Shown here in pieces: positions 51,182 to 61,507 of a stretch of 64,000 nt of DNA; position 1 is the stretch's first letter; each line of letters starts with the position of its first letter. The stretch spans positions 62,001 to 126,000 of the forward strand of contig NZ_DASUCC010000044.1 of NCBI RefSeq assembly GCF_035762905.1, given 5' to 3'. The stretch comes from DASYTH01 sp035762905. GTDB lineage: Bacteria > Actinomycetota > Actinomycetes > Mycobacteriales > Pseudonocardiaceae. The notes under the pieces were generated by a model that saw only the letters and a program-made list of their open reading frames with translations, was not told the DNA's origin and ran no database searches. Made by a program: the position numbers and the translations under genes.

Positions 51182-54100
51182 ATGGCAGACGAAGATACCC
51201 TCCGCGACTACCTGAAGCTGGTGACCGCGGACCTGCGGCGGACCAAGCAGAAGCTGCGGGAGATCGAGGACGGCGAGCGCGAGCCGATCGCGATCATCGG
51301 GATGGCCTGCCGCTATCCGGGCGGGGTGGCCTCGCCGGAGGACCTGTGGCGGTTGGTGAGCACCGGAACCGACGGCATCGGCCCGTTCCCGGACGACCGC
51401 GGTTGGGATCTGGCCGGGCTGTTCGATCCCGACCCGGACAACGCCGGCACCAGCTATGCCAGCGAGGGCGGTTTCGTGCCGGGGATCGCCGAGTTCGACC
51501 CGGTGTTCTTCGGGATCAGCCCGCGCGAGGCGGTGGCCATGGATCCGCAGCAGCGGGTGCTGCTGCAGGCCTGCTGGGAGGTCTTCGAGCGGGCCGGGAT
51601 CGACCCGGAGTCGGTGCGCGGAAGCCAGATCGGCGTGTTCGCCGGCACCAACGACCAGGGTTATCTGGCCGTGGCCAACGCATCCCCGGTGGACGGGGAG
51701 GGCTACCTGCTCACCGGCGGCGCGACCGCCGTGGTGTCCGGCCGGGTGGCGTACACCTTCGGGCTGGAGGGCCCGGCCGTCACCATCGACACGGCGTGCT
51801 CGTCCTCGCTGGTGGCGCTGCACCTGGCCGCGCATTCGCTGCGTTCCGGCGAGTGCACGATGGCGATCGCCGGCGGGGTGACCGTGATGGCGACGCCGGG
51901 CGTGTTCACCGAGTTCAGCCGGCAGCGCGGGCTGGCCGCCGACGGCCGGTGCAAGTCGTTCGCCGCGGCGGCCGACGGCACCGGGTGGGCCGAGGGCGTC
52001 GGCGTCGTGCTGGTGGAGCGGCTGTCCGACGCGAAACGCAACGGGCACAAGGTACTGGCCGTGATCCGGGGCAGCGCGGTGAACTCCGACGGCGCCTCGA
52101 ACGGCCTGACCGCGCCGAACGGACCGTCCCAGCAGCGGGTGATCCTGCAGGCGCTGGCCAACGCCCGACTCGCACCGTCCGATGTGGACGCCGTGGAGGC
52201 GCACGGCACCGGCACCCGGCTCGGCGACCCGATCGAGGCACAGGCACTGCTGGCCACCTACGGGCAGAACCGGGACCGGCCGCTGTGGCTGGGTTCGCTC
52301 AAGTCCAACATCGGGCACACCCAGGCCGCCGCCGGCATCGGCGGTGTGATCAAGACGGTGCTGGCGCTGCGGCACGGAATCCTGCCGCGCACCCTGCACG
52401 TCGACGAGCCGACCCCGGCCGTGGACTGGTCGGCCGGAGCCGTGTCGCTGCTCACCGAGTCGATGCCGTGGCCGGACACCGGCGCACCGCGGCGCGCCGG
52501 CGTGTCGTCGTTCGGGGTGAGCGGTACCAACGTGCACACGATCCTCGAGCAGGCACCGAACGAGGAGCCCACCGAGACCGCCGCCGCACCGGCGCCCGCG
52601 CTGGTGCCCTGGGTGCTCTCGGCCCGGACCGCGGATGGTCTGTGCCGGCAGGCCGAGGCGCTGATGTCCGTCGTGGACGAGGATCCGCTGGACGTCGGTT
52701 TCTCGTTGGCCACCACCCGGGCCGCGCTGGAGCATCGCGCCATGGTGCTGGCCGGCGACCGGGCCGGGCTCGCCGCGCTGGCCGCCGGCGCGGGTGCGGT
52801 GACCGGCGCGGTGCGGCCCGGCAAGGTGGCGTTCCTGTTCACCGGTCAGGGTTCTCAGCGGGCCGGCATGGGAGCTGAGCTGTACCGGGCGTTTCCGGTG
52901 TTCGCCGAGGCGCTGGATGCGGTGTGTGCGCGGTTCGACCTGGACCGGCCGCTGCGCGAGGTGATGTTCGGCGAGCAGGAGTTGCTCAACGAGACGGTCT
53001 ACGCCCAGGCGGGGTTGTTCGCTCTTGAGGTGGCGCTGTTCCGGTTGTTGGAGTCCTGGGGTGTGACCCCGGACTTCCTGTTGGGGCATTCCATAGGTGA
53101 GTTGGCTGCCACATATGTGGCAGGCGTCCTGTCCTTGGACGATGTCTGCACCTTGGTCGCTGCCCGGGGCCGGTTGATGCAGGCGTTGCCCACGGGTGGG
53201 GCGATGCTGGCCGTGCGGGCGACCGAGGCCGAGGTCGCCGAGGCGATTGCCGGGCTCGCGGAGCGGGTGAGTATCGCGGCGGTCAACGGGCCGGCCTCGG
53301 TGGTGATCTCGGGTGATGCCGAGGTGATCGAGGAGCTGGCGCCGCGCTGGGAGAAGACCAAACGCCTCACCGTGTCGCATGCGTTCCACTCGCCGCACAT
53401 GGAGCCGATGCTGGCCGACTTCCGTGCGGTCGCGGAAACCCTGACCTACCACCCACCCCAGATTCCCGTGGTGACCGCCGGGGACGTCACCGACCCCGAG
53501 TACTGGGTGCGGCACGTGCGCGATGCGGTGCGGTTCGGTGACGGGGTGGTCGCCTTGCGGGCCAAGGGGGTGACCCGGTTCCTGGAGTTGGGGCCGGACG
53601 GTGTGCTCTCGGCGCTGGTGCCGGACGGGGTGGCGGTTCCGGTGTGCCGGGCCGGGCGGGACGAGCCGGCCACGCTGCTCGCCGCCGTGGCCACCGCGTG
53701 GGCGCACGGGGTCGGCGTGGACTGGGCGGGGATGTGCGCCGGCGGCAAGCGCATCGATCTGCCGACCTACCCGTTCGCTCGGGAGCACTACTGGCCGGCG
53801 GCGCCGTCCTGGGCCGGCGACGTGTCGTCCGCCGGGCTCGGCGCCACCGATCACCCGCTGCTCGGCTCCGGCATCGGCATCGCAGACGGCGACGAATACC
53901 TGTTCACCGCACGGCTTTCCGCGCAGGCCCAGCCGTGGTTGGCCGAGGCGCCGGTGGTGCCGGGTTCGGCGCTGGTGGAACTGGCGATCCGGTCCGGGGA
54001 CCAGGCCGGCTGCGGCCGGCTCGAACAACTGGACATCGAGACGCCGCTGGTCCTGCCGGAGCACGGGGCCCTGCAGGTGCAGCTGCGGCTCGGCGCGCCC

Positions 54101-57100
54101 GACCCGACCGGCACCCGGCAGCTGACCGTGCACGCCCGCCCCGAGGACCCGAGGCGCGACCGCGGCTGGTCCGCACGCCCGTGGACCCGGCACGGCACCG
54201 GAACCCTGACCCGGGCCGGATATGCCGTTGTCGAGGACCCGGAGTGCAGCGGCGGCGAGTGGCCACCGGAAGGTGCCCGGGACACCGACTTCTACACCGA
54301 GGTCCGGGTGCCGGCCGGGACCGAACGCGAGGCGGCCGGCTACGGCCTGCACCCCACGCTGCTGGACGCCGCGCTGCGGGCGGTCACCGGCGCGGAGAAC
54401 TGGGCCGCGTCCTGGTCCGGTGTTTCGCTGTGGGCCACCGGCGCCGCCATGCTGCGGGTGCGGATCTCGCCGGCCGGGCCGGACGGCTTCGCCCTCCTCG
54501 CTGTGGACGGCACCGGGGCGCCGGTGCTCTCCGCCACCCGGGTGGTCCCGCGTCCGCTGCCCGCACGGGACCCCGCCGGGGACGCCGAGCACCTGTACCG
54601 GCTGGCCTGGGTTCCGCTTCCGGCCACCGAGCCGAGCGATGAGCCGGACGTCACCGTGCTGTCCGTCGACCGGTCCGGTGTGGACGGTGCGGCGGTGCGG
54701 GCCGCCACCACCGAGATCCTCACCGCCGTGCGGCAGTGGCTGGCCGGCGAACCCGGCGCGGCGCGGCTGGTCGTGCTCACCCGCGGAGCGGTCGCCGCCC
54801 GCCCCGAGGACCCGGCGCCGGACCCGGCCGGAGCCGCCGTCTGGGGGCTGCTGCGCTCGGCCCAGTCCGAGCATCCCGGCCGGCTGACCCTGATCGACAC
54901 CGACGGCACGGAAGACGTGCCGGCCGCACTGGCCTGCGGCGAGCCGCAGCTCGCCGTCCGGGCCGGCATCCCGTACGCCGCGCGACTGCACCGGGCAGCC
55001 GCGCCGGCCGACCCGGTCGCACGCCCGCTCGACCCGGCCGGCACGGTGCTGGTCACCGGCGGAACCGGGATGCTCGGCGGGCTGCTGGCCCGGCATCTCG
55101 TCACCCGGCACGGCGTGCGAAACCTGGTGCTCACCAACCGAACCGGGCCGGCCGCGCCGGGCGCCGAAGCGCTCGCCGCCGCGCTGACCGGGCTGGGTGC
55201 CACGGTGTCCGTCGTGGCCTGCGACGGCGCCGACCGGGACGCGCTCGAGGCCGTACTTGCCGGCATTCCGGCCGAGCACCCGCTCACCGCCGTGTTCCAC
55301 ACCGCGGGTGTGGTGGCCGACGGCGTGCTGACCGCGCTCACCCCGGACCGGATCGGCGCGGTGTTCGGCCCGAAGGTGGACACCGCGCTGCACCTGCACG
55401 ACCTCACCCGGGACCTGGAGCTTGCCGCGTTCGTGCTGTACTCCTCGATCGCCGGCACCACCGGCAGCCCCGGCCAGGCCAACTACGCCGCCGCCAACGC
55501 CGCTCTGGACGCGCTCGCCGAGCACCGGCAGCGCACGGGGTTGCCCGCGCTGTCGATCGCCTGGGGACCGTGGGACACCGAGGCCGGGATGCTCGGCGCG
55601 CTCGGCGAGGCCGACCGGGACCGGATCAACCGGTCCGGCTTCCCGCCGCTCCCCGCGGCGCAGGGCCTTGAGCTGCTGGACACCGCGCTCGCCAACGGCG
55701 CCCCGGCGGTGGTGGCCACCCGGCTGAACACCGCCGTGCTCGGTGCCGCGCCGCAGGCCGTGCCGCCGCTGCTGCACGACCTGGTCCGACCGGCCCGGCG
55801 GATCGCAGGTGGTGCGCCTGCCGGCGGCGCGCTGCGCACCCGGCTCGCCACACTGTCCACGGTGGAGCGCGAGCGGCTGGCGCTGGACCTGGTGCGGGCC
55901 AGCGCCGCCGTGGTGCTCGGATTCGCCGGACCGGACGCGATCGAGCCGGCCAAGGCGTTCGCCGAGCACGGCGTCGGCTCGCTGAGCGCGGTCGAACTGC
56001 GCAACCGGCTGGCCGCGGCCACCGGGCTGCCGCTGCCGCCCGCCGTGGTGTTCGACCACCCCACGCCGGCCGCGCTGGCCGCTCACCTGCTGCGCGAACT
56101 GCTCGGCGAGACCGCCGAGATCACCGTCACCGGACCGGCCACCGGCACCGACGAGCCGATCGCGATCATCGGGATGAGCTGCCGGTTCCCCGGTGGCGTG
56201 GACACCCCGGACGAGTTGTGGCGACTGGTCGCCGACGGCGTGGACGCGATCACCGCGTTCCCCACCGACCGCGGCTGGGACCTCGACGGCGCCGGCCCCG
56301 GCGCGGTCGGCGGGTTCCTGACCGACGTCGCCGGATTCGACCCGGCCTTCTTCGGGATCAGCCCGCGCGAGGCGGTCGCGATGGACCCGCAGCAGCGGCT
56401 GCTGCTGGAGACCGCGTGGGAGGCGTTCGAGCGGGCCGGGCTCGACCCCGCCGGGTTGCGCGGCGACCGGGTCGGCGTGTTCGTCGGCGCGGCAAGTTCC
56501 GCCTACGGTTTCGGCCAGTTCGACCTTCCGGCGGGCAGCCGGGCGCACCTGCTCACCGGCGCGGCGACCAGCGTGCTGTCCGGCCGGCTCGCCTACGCGT
56601 TCGGGCTGGAGGGCCCGGCGCTGACCGTGGACACCGCCTGCTCGTCCTCGCTGGTGGCCCTGCACCTGGCCGTGCAAGCGTTGCGGCAGAACGAATGCGC
56701 CATGGCGCTGGCCGGCGGGGTCACCGTGATGACCAACCCGGCCATGTTCGTCGACGGCCGCGAGGCCGGGGCGCTCGCGCCGGACGGGCGGTGCAAGCCG
56801 TTCGCCGCCGCGGCCGACGGCACCGGCTGGGGTGAGGGTGTGGGCCTGGTGCTGGTGGAGCGGTTGTCGGACGCGAAACGCAACGGGCATCGGGTGCTTG
56901 CGGTGGTGCGGGGTTCGGCGGTGAACCAGGACGGGGCGTCGAACGGGTTGACCGCGCCGAACGGGTTGGCGCAGCAGCGGGTGATCCGGCAGGCCTTGGC
57001 GAACGCCCGACTGGCACCGTCCGATGTGGACGCTGTGGAGGCGCACGGCACCGGGACGAAGCTGGGTGATCCGATCGAGGCGTCGGCGTTGCTGGCCACC

Positions 57101-60100
57101 TACGGGCAGGACCGGGACACCCCGCTGTGGCTCGGCTCGGTGAAGTCCAACCTCGGCCACACCCAGGCCGCCGCCGGCATGGCGAGCCTGATCAAGCTCG
57201 TACTGGCGCTGCGGCACGGCATGTTGCCCAAGACCCTGCACGTGACCCAACCCACCCCGCACGTGGACTGGTCAACCGGCGCGGTGCGGCTGCTGACCGA
57301 GCCGGTGCCGTGGCCGGCGGGCGGGCGGCCGCGCCGCGCCGCGGTGTCCTCGTTCGGCATGAGCGGTACCAACGCGCACGCCATCCTGGAGGAACCGCCC
57401 ACGGCCGTGGTCCCGGACACCGCGCCCACCGGCATGGTGCCGTGGGTGCTCTCCGCCCGCACCGTCCCGGCGTTGCGCCGGGCTGCCGGCCGGCTCTTGG
57501 CTCAGCTGCGGGCAGACCCGGACATCGCCGACGTCGATGTGGCTCGCACGCTAGGTTCCCGTTCGGCGTTCGCTCATCGGGCGGCGCTGGTGGGGGAGTC
57601 CGAAGTTGTGCATGCGGGTCTGGCCGCGCTGGCGGCGGGGGAGCCGGCGGCGGGTCTGGTCACGGGTGCGGCCGGGGCCGGGCGGGTGGTGTTCGTGTTT
57701 CCGGGGCAGGGTTCGCAGTGGGTGGGGATGGCTCAGGGTTTGTTGGATTCCTCGCCGGTGTTCGCGGCTCGGATCGCCGAGTGTGCCGAGGCGTTGGCGC
57801 CGGTGGTGGATTGGTCGTTGCTGGAGGTGTTGCGCGGGGGCGAGTTGGACCGGGTGGATGTGGTGCAGCCGGTGTTGTGGGCGGTGTTGGTGTCGCTGGC
57901 CGAGGTGTGGCGTTCGGTGGGTGTGGAGCCGGACGCGGTGGTGGGGCATTCGCAGGGGGAGATCGCCGCCGCGGTGGTGGCCGGTGGGTTGAGTCTGGCC
58001 GATGGCGCGAAGGTCGTTGCGCTGCGGTCGAAGGCGATTGCCGAGCGGCTGTCCGGGTCTGGCGGGATGGTGTCGGTTGCCGCGCTGGTGGATCGGGTGC
58101 GCGAGTTGCTGGTACCGCACGGTGATCGGGTGTCGGTGGCGGCGGTGAACGGGCCGGCGTCGGTGGTGATCGCGGGGGAGCCCGGGGCGCTGGAGGCGGT
58201 GCTGGAGGCGTGCCGGGCCGAGGATGTTCGGGCCAAGCGGATCGCGGTGGACTACGCCTCGCACTCGGTGCAGGTGGAACGGATCCACGAGGAGCTGCTG
58301 GCCGCGCTGGGCGACATCGCGCCGCGATCGAGCGCCATACCGTTTCTGTCCACCGTGGACGGCGGGTGGGTCGACACGGCCGGGTTGGATGCCGGGTACT
58401 GGTACCGCAACCTGCGCCAGACCGTGCAGTTCGAGTCGGCCTCCCGAACCTTGCTGGCGGAGGGTTACCGGTTCTTCGTGGAGGTGTCGCCGCATCCGGT
58501 GCTGGTTCCCGCGCTCGGCGAGGTGGAGGGTGCGGTGGCGATCGGCACGCTGCGCCGCGATCAGGGTGGGCTCGACCGGTTCCTGACCTCGGCCGGCGAA
58601 CTCTGGGCCCATGGCGGCCCGCTGGACCTGCCGACCGGAGCGCGGGCCGACCTGCCCACCTACCCGTTCCAGCACGAGCGTTACTGGCTGGAACCGGCCG
58701 CGAACGGTGTCGGTGACCTGACCGCCGCCGGGCTCGGCGGCACCGACCACCCGCTGCTCGGTGCCGCCGTGCCGCTGGCCGGCGGTGACGGCCTGGTGCT
58801 CACCGGCCGGCTGTCCGTCAAGGCCCAGCCGTGGCTCGCCGACCACGCCGTGCTGGGCACGATCCTGTTCCCCGGCACCGGATTCGTCGAGCTGGCCCTG
58901 AACGCGGCCGGGCAGGTCGGCTGCGCCCAACTCGAGGAGTTGGCCCTCGAGGTGCCGCTCACCCTCACCGAGCGGGGCGCGGTGCAGATCCAGGTCGTCG
59001 CCGGACAACCCGAGGAGGCGGGCCGGCGACGGCTGCGCGTCTACAGCCGCCCGGAACCGGACGCCCGGTCCGGCGAACTGCTCGGCGCCCAGTGGACCCG
59101 GCACGCCACCGCCACGGTCGCGCCCGGACCGGCCAGCCCGCCGGACCGGCTCGACCCTGGGGCATGGCCGCCGGCCGGCGCGGTCCCGGTGGACGTCGAG
59201 CGGTTCTACGCCGGCGCCGCCGACGCCGGATACGGCTACGGGCCGGCATTCCAGGCGCTGCGCGCCGCCTGGCACCACGACGGCGCGGTCTACGCCGAAA
59301 TCGCGCTGCCGGAGCAGGTGCGGGCCGACGGGTTCGGCATCCACCCGGCGCTGCTGGACGCCGCGCTGCACGGCATCGGGCTGGTACGCGCGCTGCACAC
59401 CGGCGACGACGCCACCCGGCCGGCCGAGCTTCCGTTCTCGTTCCGCGGGGTGCGGCTGCACGCCACCGGCGCGACCAGGGTCCGGGTCCGGCTGTCCACA
59501 AGCGACGGTGCGGCCGTACGCGCCCAGCTCACCGACGAGGCCGGCGAACCGGTCGCCGTGGTGGAGTCGCTGGTCTGCCGGCCGGTCGCCGCCGAGCTGG
59601 CCGGCGTGCGGCGCGGCCCGGCCGACTCGCTGTTCACCGTGGACTGGAGCACTCCGGTCGCGCCCGGCCCGGTGCCCGCCGCGGTCGCCCTGCTCGGCGC
59701 CGACGATCTCGGACTCGGCGCGGCCCTGAGCGCCGCCGGCTGCGCGGTCACCAAACACGACGACCTCACCTCGCTCGCCGGCGAGGGCCTGGTGCTGACC
59801 CAGTTCACCGGCGCGGACTCGGAAGCAGGCGACCCCGCCTCGGCCGCCGCGCTGGCCGCCCGGCGCGCGCTGGAGCTGGTCCAGACCTGGATCGCCGACG
59901 ACCGGCTGGCCGGCTCCCGGCTCGTGGTGCTGACCAGGGGCGCGGTCGCCGCCGGCCCCGGCGAGGCCCCGGACCTGGCCAACGCCCCGGTGTGGGGGCT
60001 GCTGCGCTCGGCCCAGTCCGAGCACCCCGGGCGGTTCCTGCTGCTGGACGTGGACGGCGAGCCGGCCTCGCTGGACGCCGTGGCCACCGTCGCGGCCGCC

Positions 60101-61495
60101 GGCCCGGACGAGCCGCAGATCGCCCTGCGCGGCGGCGCGGCGTTCGCGCCGCGGGTGGTCCGGATGCCCCCGGCCGAACCGGACGCCACCACCGGGCTGG
60201 CCGAGACCCCGGGCCCGGTGCTGATCACCGGCGCGACCGGCACGCTCGGCGCCGAGCTGGCCCGGCACCTGGTCACCACGCACGGCGTGCGCCGGCTGCT
60301 GCTGACCAGCAGAACCGGCCCGGACGCGCCCGGTGCCGCCGAGCTGGTCGCCGAGCTGAGCGGACACGGCGCCGAGGTGACCGTGGCCGCCTGCGACGTG
60401 GCCGACCGGGACGCCCTGGCCCGCACCCTTGCCGAGCACCCGGTGACCGCCGTCGTGCACACCGCCGCCGTGCTGGACGACGGCGTGGTGTCCGCGATGA
60501 CCCCGGAGCGCCTCGACACCGTGCTGGCGCCCAAGGTGCGCGGCGCGTGGAACCTGCACGAGCTGACCCAGGACAGCGATCTGACCGCGTTCGTGCTGTT
60601 CTCCTCGGCGGCCGGGGTGCTCGGCGGCGCCGGGCAGAGCAACTACGCCGCCGCCAACACGTTCCTGGACGCCCTGGCCCAGCACCGGACCGCGGTCGGC
60701 CTGCCGGGCGCGTCGCTGGCCTGGGGTCCGTGGGCGCAGCGCACCGGGATGACCGGCGAGCTGACCGACGCCGACGTGCGCCGGATCATGCGCACCGGCC
60801 TCACCCCTCTGTCCACTGTGGACGGAATGGCGCTGTTCGACGCGGCGAGCGCCGGAACCGGCCTGGTGGTGCCGATGGCGTTCAACGCCGGGGCATCCCG
60901 CGGCTCGGCCGCGGAGGTCCCGCCGCTGCTGCGCGGGCTGATCCGGGTGGGCCGGGGAGCCGGCGACGGCGCCGGCTCGGCCACGGCGCTGCGCCGCCGG
61001 CTGTCCGCCGCGCCGGACCCGGAGCGCCGGCGGGTGCTGCTGGACCTGGTCCGCGGTCAGGTGGCCACCGTGCTCGGCTACGCCTCCGCCGGCGCGGTGG
61101 ACGCCCGCCGGGGCTTCCTCGAACTTGGCATGGACTCGCTGACCGGGGTCGAGCTGCGCAACCGGCTGGCCGCGGCCACCGCCCTACGGCTGCCGGCGAC
61201 CCTGGTGTTCGACCACCCCACCGCGACCGCGCTTGCCGAGCACCTGGTGTCCCAGCTGGAACCCGAGCGGCCGTCGCCGGCCGCCGCGGCACTGGCCGAA
61301 CTGGCCCGGCTGGAACGGGCGCTGGCCGCCCTGGACGCGGGCGACGAGGGCCGGGCCAAGGTCACCGCCCGGCTGCGCGCCGTGGTGAGCCGGTGGAGCA
61401 CCGAACCGTCCGGGCCGGCCGGGTCGGACGACCTCGAGTCGGCCAGCGCCGAGGACATGTTCCGGTTGCTGGACGACGAGTTCTCGACTTCCTGA
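51182..61495 (+). CDS. Type I modular PKS, two modules (KS-AT-DH-KR-ACP x2)
   Basis: A 3437-residue PKS. An N-terminal coiled-coil docking segment (E-D-T-L-R-D-Y-L-K-L-V-T-A-D-L) shows it accepts a chain from another PKS protein. Module 1: KS (Cys206), AT (G-H-S-I-G-E Ser637, H-A-F-H 733-736, malonyl type), DH lacking the H-x3-G-x4-P motif (A-E-A-P-V-V-P near 922), active B-type KR and ACP (Ser1600). Module 2: KS (Cys1820), AT (G-H-S-Q-G-E Ser2257, Y-A-S-H 2358-2361, methylmalonyl type), intact DH (His2555, D-H-A-V-L-G), B-type KR with L-D-D, and ACP (Ser3319). An acidic C-terminal docking tail follows. Predicted: hydroxyl, then alpha-methyl-enoyl unit. ATG 51182 follows GAGGT. Confidence 0.96.
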   Translation: MADEDTLRDYLKLVTADLRRTKQKLREIEDGEREPIAIIGMACRYPGGVASPEDLWRLVSTGTDGIGPFPDDRGWDLAGLFDPDPDNAGTSYASEGGFVPGIAEFDPVFFGISPREAVAMDPQQRVLLQACWEVFERAGIDPESVRGSQIGVFAGTNDQGYLAVANASPVDGEGYLLTGGATAVVSGRVAYTFGLEGPAVTIDTACSSSLVALHLAAHSLRSGECTMAIAGGVTVMATPGVFTEFSRQRGLAADGRCKSFAAAADGTGWAEGVGVVLVERLSDAKRNGHKVLAVIRGSAVNSDGASNGLTAPNGPSQQRVILQALANARLAPSDVDAVEAHGTGTRLGDPIEAQALLATYGQNRDRPLWLGSLKSNIGHTQAAAGIGGVIKTVLALRHGILPRTLHVDEPTPAVDWSAGAVSLLTESMPWPDTGAPRRAGVSSFGVSGTNVHTILEQAPNEEPTETAAAPAPALVPWVLSARTADGLCRQAEALMSVVDEDPLDVGFSLATTRAALEHRAMVLAGDRAGLAALAAGAGAVTGAVRPGKVAFLFTGQGSQRAGMGAELYRAFPVFAEALDAVCARFDLDRPLREVMFGEQELLNETVYAQAGLFALEVALFRLLESWGVTPDFLLGHSIGELAATYVAGVLSLDDVCTLVAARGRLMQALPTGGAMLAVRATEAEVAEAIAGLAERVSIAAVNGPASVVISGDAEVIEELAPRWEKTKRLTVSHAFHSPHMEPMLADFRAVAETLTYHPPQIPVVTAGDVTDPEYWVRHVRDAVRFGDGVVALRAKGVTRFLELGPDGVLSALVPDGVAVPVCRAGRDEPATLLAAVATAWAHGVGVDWAGMCAGGKRIDLPTYPFAREHYWPAAPSWAGDVSSAGLGATDHPLLGSGIGIADGDEYLFTARLSAQAQPWLAEAPVVPGSALVELAIRSGDQAGCGRLEQLDIETPLVLPEHGALQVQLRLGAPDPTGTRQLTVHARPEDPRRDRGWSARPWTRHGTGTLTRAGYAVVEDPECSGGEWPPEGARDTDFYTEVRVPAGTEREAAGYGLHPTLLDAALRAVTGAENWAASWSGVSLWATGAAMLRVRISPAGPDGFALLAVDGTGAPVLSATRVVPRPLPARDPAGDAEHLYRLAWVPLPATEPSDEPDVTVLSVDRSGVDGAAVRAATTEILTAVRQWLAGEPGAARLVVLTRGAVAARPEDPAPDPAGAAVWGLLRSAQSEHPGRLTLIDTDGTEDVPAALACGEPQLAVRAGIPYAARLHRAAAPADPVARPLDPAGTVLVTGGTGMLGGLLARHLVTRHGVRNLVLTNRTGPAAPGAEALAAALTGLGATVSVVACDGADRDALEAVLAGIPAEHPLTAVFHTAGVVADGVLTALTPDRIGAVFGPKVDTALHLHDLTRDLELAAFVLYSSIAGTTGSPGQANYAAANAALDALAEHRQRTGLPALSIAWGPWDTEAGMLGALGEADRDRINRSGFPPLPAAQGLELLDTALANGAPAVVATRLNTAVLGAAPQAVPPLLHDLVRPARRIAGGAPAGGALRTRLATLSTVERERLALDLVRASAAVVLGFAGPDAIEPAKAFAEHGVGSLSAVELRNRLAAATGLPLPPAVVFDHPTPAALAAHLLRELLGETAEITVTGPATGTDEPIAIIGMSCRFPGGVDTPDELWRLVADGVDAITAFPTDRGWDLDGAGPGAVGGFLTDVAGFDPAFFGISPREAVAMDPQQRLLLETAWEAFERAGLDPAGLRGDRVGVFVGAASSAYGFGQFDLPAGSRAHLLTGAATSVLSGRLAYAFGLEGPALTVDTACSSSLVALHLAVQALRQNECAMALAGGVTVMTNPAMFVDGREAGALAPDGRCKPFAAAADGTGWGEGVGLVLVERLSDAKRNGHRVLAVVRGSAVNQDGASNGLTAPNGLAQQRVIRQALANARLAPSDVDAVEAHGTGTKLGDPIEASALLATYGQDRDTPLWLGSVKSNLGHTQAAAGMASLIKLVLALRHGMLPKTLHVTQPTPHVDWSTGAVRLLTEPVPWPAGGRPRRAAVSSFGMSGTNAHAILEEPPTAVVPDTAPTGMVPWVLSARTVPALRRAAGRLLAQLRADPDIADVDVARTLGSRSAFAHRAALVGESEVVHAGLAALAAGEPAAGLVTGAAGAGRVVFVFPGQGSQWVGMAQGLLDSSPVFAARIAECAEALAPVVDWSLLEVLRGGELDRVDVVQPVLWAVLVSLAEVWRSVGVEPDAVVGHSQGEIAAAVVAGGLSLADGAKVVALRSKAIAERLSGSGGMVSVAALVDRVRELLVPHGDRVSVAAVNGPASVVIAGEPGALEAVLEACRAEDVRAKRIAVDYASHSVQVERIHEELLAALGDIAPRSSAIPFLSTVDGGWVDTAGLDAGYWYRNLRQTVQFESASRTLLAEGYRFFVEVSPHPVLVPALGEVEGAVAIGTLRRDQGGLDRFLTSAGELWAHGGPLDLPTGARADLPTYPFQHERYWLEPAANGVGDLTAAGLGGTDHPLLGAAVPLAGGDGLVLTGRLSVKAQPWLADHAVLGTILFPGTGFVELALNAAGQVGCAQLEELALEVPLTLTERGAVQIQVVAGQPEEAGRRRLRVYSRPEPDARSGELLGAQWTRHATATVAPGPASPPDRLDPGAWPPAGAVPVDVERFYAGAADAGYGYGPAFQALRAAWHHDGAVYAEIALPEQVRADGFGIHPALLDAALHGIGLVRALHTGDDATRPAELPFSFRGVRLHATGATRVRVRLSTSDGAAVRAQLTDEAGEPVAVVESLVCRPVAAELAGVRRGPADSLFTVDWSTPVAPGPVPAAVALLGADDLGLGAALSAAGCAVTKHDDLTSLAGEGLVLTQFTGADSEAGDPASAAALAARRALELVQTWIADDRLAGSRLVVLTRGAVAAGPGEAPDLANAPVWGLLRSAQSEHPGRFLLLDVDGEPASLDAVATVAAAGPDEPQIALRGGAAFAPRVVRMPPAEPDATTGLAETPGPVLITGATGTLGAELARHLVTTHGVRRLLLTSRTGPDAPGAAELVAELSGHGAEVTVAACDVADRDALARTLAEHPVTAVVHTAAVLDDGVVSAMTPERLDTVLAPKVRGAWNLHELTQDSDLTAFVLFSSAAGVLGGAGQSNYAAANTFLDALAQHRTAVGLPGASLAWGPWAQRTGMTGELTDADVRRIMRTGLTPLSTVDGMALFDAASAGTGLVVPMAFNAGASRGSAAEVPPLLRGLIRVGRGAGDGAGSATALRRRLSAAPDPERRRVLLDLVRGQVATVLGYASAGAVDARRGFLELGMDSLTGVELRNRLAAATALRLPATLVFDHPTATALAEHLVSQLEPERPSPAAAALAELARLERALAALDAGDEGRAKVTARLRAVVSRWSTEPSGPAGSDDLESASAEDMFRLLDDEFSTS

Positions 61496-61507
61496 GGAGC
61501 ACACACG

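Noticed and set aside
51158..57262. Long antisense frame opposite the bimodular PKS
   Set aside because: Same GC artefact: repetitive low-complexity peptide, no ribosome-binding site, fully overlapped by an intact PKS.
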